DNA of 64,000 nt from Rosa chinensis (GCF_002994745.2 NC_037093.1:67661510-67725509); one strand, 5' to 3'. Counted from the stretch's first letter, positions 1 through 11,836 are shown. Notes: generated from the sequence alone by a model not told the origin. Program-made: numbers and translations.

Positions 1-1579
1 GGAAGCAGGAATGAATGTTTTGATTTGGTTATATAGAATGTGGATACGAGTGTGTACGGCAGGTCTTGAATGTATGGGTTTGACGTTTAATGTGAATGGC
101 TAGGCATGGTCAGTTCCTTTAATTGTTAAGTTGGAGTCACCGGAAAGAATTAAGTGGTGATGGAACTAAAACTTGGTCTATTGAAGTAGACGTACTGGTC
201 ATTGAGAATGAAAATAAAATGGAAGTATTTATATGTACCGGGCCATGACAAGTTGAATAAGTTCACCAAGTTAGTATTCATGTTTGGTCATCGAAAATTT
301 GAGACTTCGTATATTACTTCTTTTGGATTATAAGGTTAACAAATTGAAATGGTCGTGAAATTAAGTAAAATGGGTGTCCATAGTACATTAAGGGACATTT
401 TATAGTTTCGAAACTAAGTTGGTTTTTCCTTGGGATATTTTGGTCCAGTGAGATAGATTTGGTTAAATTAGTATAATTGATTGACAAGTAGTATTAGTAT
501 TTGAATATTGTTGGGTTATGACTCCAGTTACCCTGGAACGTGAAATGTGGTGGTGTTGGCCTACGAAAAACGAATGGAGCTAAAGCTGTGATATTCCAGG
601 TAAAGGATTCTGGACTCACCTTAGTTAGTAATTTTTAAGCATGTATTTTAAGGAAATTATTGATGAATGGAAAATGTAATTTGATTTTTCTATGAGTTAT
701 TGTTTGATGACCTAAGAGTGAGAGGAGCATAGCGATTTCCTTGGGCTTCTATCCCTTAAACCTCCGGAGGGACTGTATGGTCTAAAGAGTGTCTGACATC
801 CTTTGAGATGTGGCACTGCTTCTAGGTGATACGGTGTAAGTAGACACTCTCGCTACACCTTGTTGGTGTAAATGATCTAAATCGTGGTAAGGTTGTAGTT
901 GACATAGCGATCAGTCATCAGGTTTGTTTTATTCTTCTGGGCCCTACTACATTTTTATAAACGAACAATGTTTGTGGTTTCGAACATGTTCATTGATATG
1001 CATCGTTTTTCACTTACTTTGCTGGCACCCATAAATTGTTTTTACACCTAGCTGGGGTAGAGTCTTATTGGGCAGTGAGGACGAAAACTCACCCTTACAA
1101 CAGTTTGTGGATGCAGGTACTGTGTATGAAGACAAAACAACTGGACGATGCTAAACGTGGCTTACTTACCTTTTACTTCAAATCATGTCACAATGGAATT
1201 TGCTCCATTTGAAAGGTTTCTTTATTTTCTTTTTAGTCTATCATGGTTTACCTGATGAGTTTATTTCCGATTTGTTCTTAAGTCCTCTTTTGTAAAATAA
1301 TCAAACTTTTGGTTTTAAACCGGACTATTATTCTTTGAAGGCCCTTTCCTAAGTTTGAAGAGTTCAAAATTGTTTTAAAATGATATTCCACTAAATAATC
1401 AGTTTTCACCTCATTTAAAATAAATGCTCCCGCTCAAATTTTGAAATGGATTTATTAAAATATTTTAAATTCTTTTCTTTTTGCCTTGCGGGTTCTTAGG
1501 ATTTGAGTTAGCTCAGGTTCTAAGTATTCGCAGCACTGTAATGCACTTGATTTGATGAGGTGCATATTGGGGCGTTACA
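1..1579 (+). mobile_element. LTR of an LTR retrotransposon (left part outside the window)
   Basis: The block has no open reading frame and ends at a sequence reading GGGGCGTTACA. That is the usual right end of long plant gypsy-type LTRs that begin TGTAACGCCCC. Its left end is outside the window, so its length, strand and target duplication cannot be checked. The identification rests only on this terminal motif and on the non-coding, moderately AT-rich character of the block. It could instead be the edge of a solo LTR. Confidence 0.45.
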
Positions 1580-2410
1580 CAAGTAGCATGGTTTCTTTAT
1601 TTTGTTCGAAACACAGCATTGAAGAGTTTACTATAGCCCATATAACACTTCCCGCGAAGTATCTTTCACTATAAGCATTAGGTTAAAACCTCAGAAGCTC
1701 CACTTTCCACCAAATGCTTTACTTTCCTGATTCAGAAGACGAAGCATTTTAAACACATATACTGAAGCAACCGCCTAATTTTTCTTCAGCAAATGGTTGT
1801 ATTTTTTCCCCAATTTTCCATTATAATTTCAAACGCATTAATTTCATGTGCTAATTTCACCCATCAACAACATAAACCAGTTGGAAAGGTTTACAGGAAA
1901 AGAAAGCCCAACATTCCCGCTCAAGAGAAGCACTTTGTGATCCTTGTTTCAGCGACTTGCTTGTTAATTGGGATATTGAGTTCTAAAGTAGAGTGTTGGA
2001 AATAATTTTAATTTAGAATATAATTATGTTGAGTTATGGTGAAAATAATGGTGAGAGTTAATGGCTTCATAAGTTACAAGAGTTAGACAGCTTTAAGGTT
2101 ATTGTAACGGTCTAATACTTTTGTCCGCTATAATAGTCATATTATGGCATTGTCTAGTTTAGGCCTAAATAAGTAGGCTAGTCTAGTTGACTAAGGTGTG
2201 TAGAAGAGTAATTTGTAGAAGTATTATCAGGATACTTTATTACCAGGTAATTTGAGAGTCTCCTCCACATTCCTCTCATCAAGACACCATCAAATCTTTC
2301 TCATCGTTCGCAATCAGCACTGAAGCCAACACACTCGACGCCATCATACTCTTGTAGAAACAATTTTTGACCGTATCTAAAAGATCGAGTCTGGGGCTCT
2401 GATATCACTT
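1580..2410. other. Non-coding TE-derived spacer with Copia leader
   Basis: No convincing gene is present. The right part (about 2280-2407) reads on the minus strand as the untranslated leader of the Copia LTR that follows. It includes a primer-binding site complementary to initiator Met-tRNA (minus-strand TGATATCAGAGCC, 2395-2407), one base different from the canonical TGGTATCAGAGCC. At 1996 a plus-strand TGTTGGAAATAAT looks like another Copia LTR start, but no matching end was found. The short reading frame at 1793-2005 has no recognisable domain. Confidence 0.4.
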
Positions 2411-2454
2411 TGTTGGATATCAGCCGAAGGTAAATATTGAAAATTAATTTTAGT

Positions 2455-2501
<47 letters not shown>

Positions 2502-2893
2502 TCCTATCCAGAGCGGAGCTCCGCTTTGAAATTAACGTGTGAAGTTCGAGTTTTGGGTCACTTTTCGGTCTCATATCCATATCTCGACCGTTCAGTTTTT
2601 AGGTGCTAGTGTATAGATCATCTCTGCAAATTTTCAGCCAAACTGATGATCGTTAAGGTATCTAACTCGCTTAAACCAATGGACGGACTGAATCTGTCAA
2701 CCTGAACCGTACTAGCTTTAAGGCAATTATCAATGCCTTAACGATCATCATTTTGGCTGAAAATTTGCAGAGACGATCTATACACTAATACCTAAAAACT
2801 GAATGGTTGAGATGTAGATACGCGACCGAAAAGTGACCCAAAACTAGAACTTCATACGTTGATTTTCAAAGCGGAGCTCCGCTCTGGATAGGA

Positions 2894-2928
<35 letters not shown>

Positions 2929-3034
2929 TGCATGAATGACACACAATATGACAGATCTACAGCCCAAAGACATACACACAGCTTCCTACCCAAAATAAGG
3001 TTTTCAATATTTTCACGTCTGCTGATATCCAACA
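2411..3034 (-). mobile_element. Copia 5' LTR split by a palindromic insertion
   Basis: The block begins TGTTGGATATCAGC and ends GCTGATATCCAACA, so both ends have the TGTTGGATATC terminal inverted repeat typical of Copia LTRs. Immediately inside it on the minus strand are AAG and then a Met-tRNA primer-binding site (2395-2407). This marks it as the 5' LTR of a minus-strand element whose body would lie to the left. Without the insertion at 2459-2926 the LTR would be only about 155 bp. No intact body or matching 3' LTR was found, so it is a relic. Confidence 0.6.
2459..2926. mobile_element. Foldback/MITE-like palindrome flanked by (TA)n
   Basis: Two arms of about 165 bp (2497-2661 and 2734-2899) are near-perfect inverted repeats around a loop of roughly 70 bp. 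Each arm starts with CAGATCCTATCCAGAGCGG and contains the self-palindrome GCGGAGCTCCGC. Both outer edges run into (TA)n tracts (2459-2496 and 2898-2926), suggesting insertion into or duplication of TA. It has no coding capacity. A truncated relative lies at about 61035-61313 and shares loop and arm sequences plus the same (TA)n edge. Transcripts would form a long hairpin. The superfamily cannot be assigned from sequence alone. Confidence 0.75.
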
Positions 3035-3626
3035 TAGAAGATTTTGTATTGTATTTGTACGTACATGTTTAGAAAGAAAAAAGAAATCACGACTTTGTAG
3101 GATGATCTAAAGGTAGAATTTAGAGAATCAGAACGATCTCACTTCCATTATTTTGTTCATTCTTCCATCTGTATATATCCTATCTATGTCTTACTTTATG
3201 GGGGACTACGCACTTATGCATATCGCATTTTTTTTTTTGGGTACGTGCAAGTACAACCATGCATGCTGGATAAGTAGATTAGATATTGAGAGATTAAAAG
3301 AAAATCACAATCATACAGCTTACTGCTGATCATCAACCTGAAACGTCATGTTGTAAACTTCAAACACTAACTGTAATGATCAACAGAAAAATATACATAT
3401 CTTATCAGATTGACAATGCATGTAAACATTACCCACCCAACTGTAGCGATAGCAATCACAAACTATGACTCGCAGACTTTGCAGTTTGCTTCGGTCTTTG
3501 GATACCAAACTATATAAGCTCGCCCAACTAGATTAATTTCATGTACTGCTTGAGCAGTCACATGAATAAGTAATCAAACAGGAACAGGGAGGCCAAATTA
3601 ACTTAAATATTGCTTAACGTGATGAA
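3035..3626. other. Downstream flank / 3' UTR of the KNOX gene
   Basis: AT-rich sequence with no gene. The part nearest 3627 should hold the 3' UTR and polyadenylation site of the minus-strand KNOX gene. No unambiguous poly(A) signal could be picked by eye. Confidence 0.4.
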
Positions 3627-6600
3627 TTAGGGACCGAGACGGTAATGACCATCACCAATGTAGTGGCCATCCATATAGAGGGCTGCTGCATTCTGTGGAT
3701 GCAACCCATCCATCACCATGAACTGCATGTCCTCCGATGGTTTCCAGTGCCTCTTCCTTTGATTTATGAACCAGTTGTTTATCTGCTTCTGATCCAAACC
3801 TGTTGACTCTGCCAATGCCACCTTCTCCGATTCCTGTATTATAGGTGAACATGCAAATTAACAGTCTGACAACAAAACCTACAATAACAAGCGATTGTTA
3901 AGGGTAGTCGAGTATAGTATGTACCGAAGGATATGGCCACTTGTAATGCAACTCCCACCAACTGAGAAGCTTCTGCCGGGCGTCTTTGGGCAATTTTCCT
4001 TTCTTCTTTTTCTTGGAAAGCTCTTGCTTGAGGCTACTCAAGTAACCACTGTACTTTCTTAACAGGTGGTTCTTAAGCTCTCTGTCTTCAGCTCTCGGAT
4101 CAATCTCGGCTACTTCTGTTTCTCCACCGCTGTTGTTGTCTTGGTCCTCTTCAGATGAACCATTTCCGTCACACTTGTCCTCTGTGTATGTACATGTAAT
4201 ATGTAATCTTAGATTGGTTATCAAGAAGAGACTGGAAACTTGTGCAACAGAAAAAACATTAATTGGCCAATAATCTTGACAAATAAATCAGGCTACTATA
4301 TCACATCTGCTACTTCTCAGATCACAAAAAACGGAGAAAATGCATGAGCAACTTCTGCTTGATCGGGTCGATACAGTTCTGAAACTAAACTAACTAATGC
4401 ACCCACATATATTATTACTATCATTTATTTCTTAGCTTGGTCTGATTTAACTGGATATCTTTTAAACCAAGCTACTTAAGATGGGAGTCACTACATGTTT
4501 GTCAACATTTCACTCATATTACTGTTTATTTTATTTTATTTATTTATTTATATTCTAGTTGCCATAGCAATTCTCTCACACTTAAGAGGGTACATCCAAA
4601 ACAAATGAAGACCGAAAGAGGGGCTAACTTAGAAAAGCATGCCAAAAGAGCAAGGATAAGATAAGAACGCATGAAATATGAGAAGGGTGTAAGATCAAGA
4701 TAAATGTTATCAGAGTAAAGTAGAGATGGGCATAAAGAAGTCAGTTAATTAAAAGACTCAAAACAGTCTCAGAAGATCTCGGAAATTGGAATTCAATCCC
4801 AGTAAGTACTACATGTGCTATGCTCCTCATATAAGTTTCTCCCTCCAAGTAAAACCAGTAGAGGATGAATAATGGGAGAGGCCAGGCACCACTCTGACTA
4901 CAAGAGCCCATGACATCAATTAGTTATTTTGTCGACCACGTATTATGAGTCGACCACGTATTATGAGGGCCTATGAAATTAATATGAAGACTGTACGTCT
5001 AATAAACAGACTCCATTACCAAATTACTAAGCAGTACGTGACTATTATCCAGCTAATAAGCAATCGCCTTCTGTGCTAGCCAGCGCGTAGATTAACTAGG
5101 CAACTGGATCACTCTACCAAATAATAATGGACAAGGTAGCAGAAGAAATAGAGTATAAAATCAAGAGAAAATCATATGCAAATGCAATGCAGGATTAAAC
5201 CAGTTGAACACAATACCATTTGTGGTTAACAAAAGATAGTTTCCTCGTCAAATTGGCAAGAGATGTCGGTTTTTTTTTTTTTTCCTTTCTTTTTTCTTTT
5301 GTGGCATGAGATGTCAAATCTGGGACTTAGTCTAGCATGGACGCTAATAAATGAAGGGTGGTATTAATTCTCAAATTAATGCTGACATGTCCGTACTAGC
5401 TTTCTGCTAGCTACAAGGTGCGGCTGATTTAAACAGCATCTTATGTTATTTATTACATTATTGTTTCTATAGGGATGCAAGGTCTTGTTTATTCATAGGT
5501 TTTGAAAAAAAAAAAAAAAAAAGCAGACCAAAAGAAAGTTATTGTTAAAAAAAAAAAAAATTTTAAAATACAAAGCACTAGTTTTTGCATAACCAGTGAG
5601 GAATAGGATTATGAACTCGGGAATGAAAGACATGGATTTTTTTTATTTTGGCAAAAAGGGAATGGGAATGAAAACAATGATTATGCTATTTCCATCTCTA
5701 GGCTAACATGGCATTTGTAAATCCCACAAACCTACATAAACAAAACCCTAATAAGAGAAATAAGAATGATCGAGAATTTGTCAGACACTGGTTCCGTGAA
5801 TCTAACCATGATCATCTATAATTCTATATGGGATGTAGTACTGTAGTAGTACTACTCGATCCAAGTGCGTTTGTCTTAACCTGCTAACCTGCTACTCCTT
5901 TCTTTCCCAATGTGGACATATAAATATTCTAATGAAATCTTATAATATATAATTAAGCAGAGGATTAATTAAGCCTAAATTAATCACACTATTGAGCTCG
6001 TGATTACGTACGGTATGTGTATGTTAATTAAGCCTCTCGTGAAAAGGGTAGGTGTACTGGTTGCTGATGCTTCTTCGATCTTCATCTTCTTCCTCTTCGT
6101 AATTTGCCCTTCAACATCAGGAATGCAAATACCATTATTCGAAATCTGGGTCAAAGTTGTGTTCAAATCTCAACACCAGACTTGACAACAAGTCGTCGCT
6201 GAACGAGAGATCTCTGACAGGTTTAGTTTACGGTTCTCAAGGAAGACAAAACAACAGTTGGACTAGATTAACTAGACTACCATTCCAAGAATCAAGAACA
6301 AGCAAACCAAAATCTGATCGAGAATGATTAAGGTTAATTGTTTGATCTAATCTAATGATTAATTAAGTACTTAATTACCTAGTGCAGAGGCCGAGAAGAT
6401 GCGCAGAGGAGTAGTGTTGCTGTTATTGCCAAGCATGTTAAGCTGAGTTTCAATCTTCCTCATGAAATCCATTGCTTCTTGTATGGGCCTTGTTAGTTCC
6501 TCCCGATACTTAACCAGCATATCATAGTAAGCTTCCTGTTTAACCAAGTTTTAATCATCCAAATTTTAATCGAGGTAAGAAGAGGGAATTTAAAAAAAAA

Positions 6601-7286
6601 ACATTGGATCATAATCACCATGAACTGATCGAGTTCGGGGTCTTTTGAAGAAGCATCTCTCGAACTGACTGAAGATCGCTGTCGTGCTTCAAACTCTTGG
6701 CGCGCAGCTGAGAGACGAGCCACAACTTCAGAAGGAGCTCCCACCTAAATTCAATCGATAATACAGCCAGTAAGAGGAAAAAAAATAGATAACTAACAGA
6801 AGCTTTAGAACTAGCTAGAGTCATGTAGCTAGTGTTATATACCCTTTGGCAATCCATGTAAGCTTGCAAGAGGTTAGAGTAGTGAGGGTGAGCGATGATC
6901 TTAGCTTTGATGGCCTCTACTTCATTCTCGTTTTCTATGTGCTGCTGCTGCTGAACCGGTATCTGATCATTGTGCCCTCTTGACAATATTAATGAAGGAG
7001 GAGGAAACTGAGGATGATGAAATTTGTGGTGGTGGTGATGAGCATGCTGGGAAGTACTACCGGCTGCTTCGGTCTTCACGGTTGGTTGTGTTGACGGAAA
7101 ACACTCACCACCGCTTGATTGAAGATGAAAGGTGTTGATCTGCTGATTATGATCACCTGCAGCAGCAGCAGCAGCTCTACCATAGTTGCCTCCAAGATTT
7201 GGAGAAGCGTAGAGGAAATTTCCTCTAGGAGTGCCTTGATTCTCATGATCCATTTCATTACTATTATTGTATTCCTCCATTTCCAA
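3627..7286 (-). CDS. KNAT1: Class I KNOX homeobox transcription factor, KNAT1/BREVIPEDICELLUS type
   Basis: This nuclear TALE homeodomain factor maintains meristems and patterns internodes and pedicels. It acts with BELL partners bound through its KNOX domains. I read five exons on the minus strand: 7286-6843, 6744-6619, 6535-6379, 4181-3925 and 3833-3627. All have GT-AG junctions and phases that join to exactly 397 codons (396 aa); Arabidopsis KNAT1 is about 398 aa. In order, the protein has an Ala run (38-43), a His-rich stretch (81-91), KNOX1 (about 123-166), KNOX2 (about 178-229), an ELK helix (about 277-298) and a TALE homeodomain (about 299-361) with the three-residue PYP loop extension (325-327) and the WFIN recognition motif (349-352). 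The C-terminal [14 protein letters not shown] is characteristic of KNAT1 rather than STM. Intron III is large (2197 bp), as in other class I KNOX genes. There is no sign of damage. The start ATG is the first in the frame, and upstream DNA lacks a longer coding extension. Confidence 0.95.
4182..6378 (-). other. Large intron III of the KNOX gene
   Basis: This 2197-bp intron separates the KNOX2-coding exon from the ELK/homeodomain exon. It contains A/T homopolymers (about 5270-5284, 5503-5522, 5547-5560) and an 18-bp tandem duplication (GTCGACCACGTATTATGA twice, about 4931-4966). No ORF in it resembles a protein. Large introns at this place are a known site of regulatory sequence in class I KNOX genes. 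Whether this one is regulatory cannot be seen here. Confidence 0.7.
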
Positions 7287-7433
7287 CTCGACGACCTACA
7301 ACTGATTGTTTCAGCTATAATTTAAGCACCGAAAACCCTAAGCAAACTAAATTAAGAACTGATGAAAGGAAGAAATTGAAACCCTAAGTTCCTAAGCATG
7401 GCCTGCAGGTATTGTTCAAGGGAAATGGGAACT

Positions 7434-7444
7434 AATATTTATGG
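7434..7444 (-). promoter_or_regulatory. Possible TATA box of the KNOX gene
   Basis: The minus strand reads CCATAAATATT about 150 bp upstream of the start codon, a reasonable distance for a plant TATA element with a short 5' UTR. This is pattern matching only, and other AT-rich candidates exist nearby. Confidence 0.35.
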
Positions 7445-8017
7445 CCAATTAAAGCATGGAGTGCTGGAGGTGAAACTAATTAAGCAAGAATAAGGGCATG
7501 TTATAACCGTCAATGAATTCGGTTTGACATGTTGATGAGGCGGAGGATCAAGACGAAGGGGCGGAGCTGGAAGGCGTGGCCGGTCGAACCGGCAGCGGCA
7601 CCGTTTCTGGGGGTGGAGACGTGGCTGAAAAAGAGTCTAGTTTTCTTTGTCGCGAGAAAAAGAAGTATTTTGAAAATGGTGGAAAGCTAGCTATGACGCT
7701 CGCTATAGAAGACCTAGCGATAAGGCAAGACAATAGATTAGATTATATTAAAGAGATTTTTCTTCCATATCTCTCTTCCCTCTCAGTGTATGATTTTAAC
7801 CTTTGTTTCACGGACCTTTCAATTTTGCTGGCTTTTTTATTTTTAAATTCAATATGTTATCCCTTTCTCTTTCTCTTTTTTTCCTGTATAAAGATATTCC
7901 GACACGTTTTTTTGCCTTTTTTATAAAGAAGATCAAAGAATTTCACTTATACCCTCATGCTTGAACTTAGGACCTGGTTTTTTAACTTTCTTACTCCTCG
8001 GTATCATTTACATTAGA
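7445..8017. other. Upstream region of the KNOX gene
   Basis: This is the spacer upstream of the minus-strand KNOX gene. A short GC-rich patch at about 7540-7640 contains an open frame (7576-7926) whose second half is hydrophobic low-complexity sequence. It has no recognisable domain. No regulatory motif can be asserted. Confidence 0.35.
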
Positions 8018-8177
8018 GCTACTCGCCTGAGAATACTTTTTTTAGGGACAAAATAGACAAATGAACTCTGACTACCGAGAATAAATAGACAGTTTTAAGT
8101 TGTTATAATTTCTGTCTTTTAATTAAATATATGTGATTAAGATTCAACTGTATCTCATATTTTCTTAGGTGAGCAAA
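8018..8177. mobile_element. Diverged MITE copy (same family as 53121-53291)
   Basis: The interior (about 8085-8140, around CAGTTTTAAGTTGTTA) and right end (CTTAGGTGAGCAA) closely match the intact MITE at 53121-53291. The left end (GCTACTCGCCTGAGAA) is a degenerate version of its terminal repeat. It has no coding capacity. It sits about 730-890 bp upstream of the KNOX start codon. Confidence 0.6.
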
Positions 8178-8204
8178 ATTGTTATATATATCAACTCCTT
8201 TTTA

Positions 8205-8820
8205 TCAGAATAAAAGTACGGTAAAAATGTCTTTCCCTTCTCCAAAAAAGCTACAATTTTTTATGTCTGATTTACTGGAAGGCAAGACAAGCCCTGTTGC
8301 TCCCTCCAAGAAGGTAAAAATGCATGAATTCCCTACCAAGCTTAATGCAAAATCTCTGGGATTAGTGGAGACACCAGATGGTATGTTAGTGCCTGCTGAG
8401 GTAATGATGCCTAAACCTATACAAGTATAGCTTCCTGATGGAAAGAAGAAGAGAGGTCGGCCACTGGGATCCAAGAACAAAAATCCTTCTAAAGCAAAGA
8501 AAGTTTATGCTGAAGATGTCCTGAGTGTTCTGTATTCAGGTAAGCCTCAGAGCCCTAGTTTAAAGGGCAAGGATAAGATATAGGGTTTTTCTTTTATGTT
8601 TAGCCTATAAACTATGTAAATGTTTGGCATAGTTATAGGCTCGCTTTTAATAAGTGAGTGATAGGTTCAAATATAGCTAGTCTATCCTATGCATCATTAT
8701 GGCTCCTCCATGAATCTTTGTTCTGGCCATTATTATGTGTCAACGGGCAGGTATGTAATGACATTCTTAGCATGCGTTTTTTATCAATGAAATTTTCATT
8801 AGTTCAAAAAAAAAAAAAAA
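8205..8820 (+). pseudogene. LINE-type retroposon remnant (AT-hook ORF end plus poly(A))
   Basis: A plus-strand reading frame (about 8205-8584) is interrupted by one stop codon (8428-8430). Downstream of the stop it encodes a basic AT-hook-like segment (KKKRGRPLGSKNK), a feature I associate with the C-terminal part of ORF1 proteins of plant LINEs. It ends in a non-coding tail and a 14-base A tract at about 8807-8820, showing reverse transcription from a polyadenylated RNA. The short shared sequence AATTGTT on both sides could be part of the target duplication but is weak. The copy is 5'-truncated and dead. An alternative is a processed pseudogene of an AT-hook gene. Confidence 0.55.
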
Positions 8821-8922
8821 TACAATTGTTTTTTTCTATCTCTTTATTATCAACAATTAAAAATATACACAAATTATATATGAGTCGAACTCATAACCTC
8901 AAATTTACCAAAGAGAGATGTT

Positions 8923-10212
8923 TTTTTTTTTTAATAGGAATTGATTGCATTAGTAATCAAACCATGAAAACAGGCCAGAGTCTAACAGAATTTACATAAG
9001 AAATTCCGGGACAAACCGGGTAACTTATCTAAGGCACAACTAAACTCATTAAAGTCTAAAAAGATAGAAAAACAGCAAGCCTAACCTAAACAAGAATAAT
9101 CTCGCTCTCTAAGAAAAATATATTCATCTAGTCTAATCTGTCAATCACGCAATTATGGTACAAATATCAACTAGAAACGTCTTATAAAAGCCTATAGAAA
9201 TCACCCATACTTCAAAACGCTTGAGTCCAGAATGTCTAAAAGCTTAGAGAACTTAAGAAAGGGCTAATCCCTCCCCCATAGGGTGGGAATCAACACCTTC
9301 CTCAGTCTCCTTAGTAACCAACAACCTCGGCAACATGTTGCTCCTCGGGCCCTTCTTGAAGATCTGCCGTATATAGTCTAATTTGAGCTCCTTACAAACA
9401 GGCCCAATCAAAGCCAGCAGCCCATTGAAATCAGTCCCAAACCCAACAATATCCACTGGCCCAGTATCCAGCCCAGTCAAACTATCGGTCAATCCTAGTA
9501 CAAAACTAGGGTTTCCCGCCGATGTTTCCGGCATCCCTTTCTGCTCGCAGCCCTTCGCCGCACTCCACTCCAGGACTGGTAAATCAATCCTAGCAAACTC
9601 TAGATCTGGCCCAGACACCTCCGGCGCTACAGCAGACCCACCTGCCGCCTCCACAGATCGCTGCACAGTCGCGACATCATAGTCCGATGACACCAGCCGT
9701 CCAGACTCCGACTTGATCTGCCAACCCATAGCCACAATCTCCTTTCCGTCATGCATGCCATTACCGGAGTAGCCATCACCCAGCAGATTGGGGCAAACCA
9801 GCCACCAGCCGCATCTAGACCACCATGCATGCAATCATGGATCTGCAGACTGCCAAAGCCGCTGACAACAATCTCATATCCTAACCACCAAGCATGCCAT
9901 GCCATCACGACCTTACCCCCATCTGGATCAACAGGAGCTGAGGATAGATCGAAGCCATCGATAGCAGCAACGATACCAGTGTTACCTCTATCAAATGGAG
10001 AAGCAGCGTAAGCAAGGTAAGCAAAATGAGGATCGCAAAAGCCACCCAGTGCTAGTAGGAGCCACCACGCAAGGTCATGACTCAACCTTCTATGAAACCC
10101 CAAGGAGAAGACCACGCCTTCATCTCGGAGAAAACTGACCGCACCGCTAAGAGGAAACCCTAGAAGAGAGTTCGAGAGAGAGTGCATATTGATTTTTTTT
10201 CAAATTAATGTT
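8923..10212 (-). mobile_element. Short LINE-like retroposon with target-site duplication
   Basis: The element is bounded by GAGAGATGTT on both sides (8913-8922 and 10213-10222), a 10-bp target duplication. At its minus-strand 3' end it carries an A tract (T run at about 8921-8932 on the plus strand). Its 5' part opens with an ATG at 10187 and has two overlapping long frames (10187-9627 and 9834-9253), apparently one Gly/Trp-rich protein broken by a frameshift. The second frame ends close to a 330-bp 3' UTR. No reverse transcriptase is present, so it would need another element's enzymes. I recognise it by architecture only; the protein itself matches nothing I can name. Confidence 0.65.
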
Positions 10213-10251
10213 GAGAGATGTTATTAGACCAAATAATACTAAATAGAAAAA

Positions 10252-10942
10252 GGGTGAGGCTATTGCCACCCTACAATTTTCTTTGTTCACCCTACTTGCT
10301 CATTACACCCTACAATTTAATTACAATTATTAGATTTACTTATCCAACCCATTTCTCTTTCTAAGAATATCCTCCATCATATAAAAAAAATTTTGTTTAA
10401 CGAAAATTTCTCATTTAATTTATATCAATTAAAAAGACGTCCTAAAATATATTAAAATTTCCTTATAAAATCATAATTTGATTTACTTCTATTTTTTTAT
10501 TTTTTCCATTCAGTTTCAATGTTCGTTTATTTCAATCCATATTAAAAAATTAGTAAGTGCTACTATGAGCAATGAAAAAAATATTGATTTTTTTTTCGTG
10601 TTTTAAATTTTTTACTTTCGGTGTTTCTAAAAGTATTATAAAGATTTTGATGAAGTTAACACTAATGGTTTTGTGAATTGAATAACAAATTAACGATGTG
10701 GACGCAACAAAAAGATAAAAAAGAAAACTGTAATAAATTGAAATTTGGATGGAGAAGGTGAAGATTAACGTTATCAGAATTTTGTATTTAATTAGTTATG
10801 TATTTAGTTTTCCTTAAAGATTTAAATTTTAGAAAATTAGTGTACTTATTAGTCATTTTGCATTTGGGTAATATAGTCTTTCAATAATTCAAATATTTGT
10901 AGGGTGAACAAAGAAAATGGTAGGGTGGCAATAGCCGCACCC
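10252..10942. mobile_element. Non-autonomous Mutator-type element
   Basis: Terminal inverted repeats of about 42 bp (GGGTGAGGCTATTGCCACCC at the left, the complement of GGGTGCGGCTATTGCCACCC at the right) bound a 691-bp AT-rich non-coding body. A perfect 9-bp target duplication, ATAGAAAAA, lies at 10243-10251 and 10943-10951. Nine bases is the typical size for Mutator-like transposition. There is no transposase, so it is a MITE-like deletion derivative. Confidence 0.85.
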
Positions 10943-10952
10943 ATAGAAAAAT

Positions 10953-11580
10953 TGGGGTTAATTAAATTATTTTTAAAGAGTTTTCACTTATTGAAAATTG
11001 TCAATGTAATTTTCTTAATTCGATTGAACTAAAAATAAACTTGTTGTATTGCGAAGAGACGTGAGATTTAATTTGTACAGCGGTCATCACAACTTTGGCG
11101 ATCCCTGGAGACTCTATAGTACTTGAATTGGTATCTATTGTTGCATTGGTAGAGTGGGGAGCTTCGTCTAGGCATGGCCTTGTTTTTCTAGGGTTATACG
11201 AGAACAGCTATAGATTTGGTGAACATGGTTAATGGGGTTAATTGGCCAGGGGCCTCCAACCAAGTTGTAGGTGTTGCGGAATTGGCTGGGGTTTAATTTT
11301 GGGACATGATGAAAAGACCTAGAGAGTTTTTTACTTCATTGCGATGCAGTATCGATTAATTTAGGATTGAGGAGCATGCCTTATTCTGGATGGATCATTG
11401 TTAACAAAATCTTGTTTATAATAAAACTATTTAAGCTCCCACCTCTTTTGCTGTCTCCATTTGGGTTAGGTCATTATGTGTCTTATATTATTAGGAACAG
11501 TTTATTTCTTGTAAGAAATTTACATTCCTTTTTATTCAAGTGAGAAAAAAAGGATAGCTGAACTTTATTGCTGAGTGCAC
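10953..11580. other. Intergenic, possible old retroposon tail
   Basis: No gene is present. The stretch from about 11080 to 11552 ends in TTTATTCAAGTGAGAAAAAAA, reminiscent of a LINE 3' end. No coding motif or target duplication supports that. Confidence 0.25.
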
Positions 11581-11596
11581 AATGTACTATTGAACT

Positions 11597-11836
11597 GAAC
11601 CACATGGTGTGTTGGTCGAACAGCCTAGTATGGAACCCCCAGGTCTAGCGTTCGAATCCTAACTCCATCTTGTGGCTAGCAGATTTGAGGGATCCTTTGG
11701 GTTCGTGCGTCTGCGGTGCAGTGGATTAGTCTGGCTTTACCTGGCTTTCGTCGCAATATCGGTGCAAGTGTTCTGGCGCTGAGATATCACTGCATAGGTG
11801 TGTAAGTTACTAACAGCTAACTACCTGATAAAAAAA
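11597..11836 (+). mobile_element. tRNA-derived SINE
   Basis: A 240-bp unit is flanked by a perfect 16-bp target duplication, AATGTACTATTGAACT (11581-11596 and 11837-11852). It ends in an A-rich tail (GATAAAAAAA). Near its 5' end lies a tRNA-like internal promoter: a box-A-like segment (TGGTGTGTTGGTCGAAC) and a box B (GCGTTCGAATCCT) matching the GGTTCGANNCC consensus. This is the layout of plant tRNA-derived SINEs transcribed by RNA polymerase III. The intact target duplication suggests a fairly recent insertion. Confidence 0.85.

Noticed and set aside
7576..7926. Frame of 116 codons upstream of the KNOX gene
   Set aside because: The second half is a hydrophobic poly-T-derived translation. 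There is no domain, though a short real peptide cannot be excluded.
11600..11660. Possible tRNA gene
   Set aside because: Box A/B are present but no cloverleaf could be folded. The segment is the head of a SINE with an A tail and target duplication.
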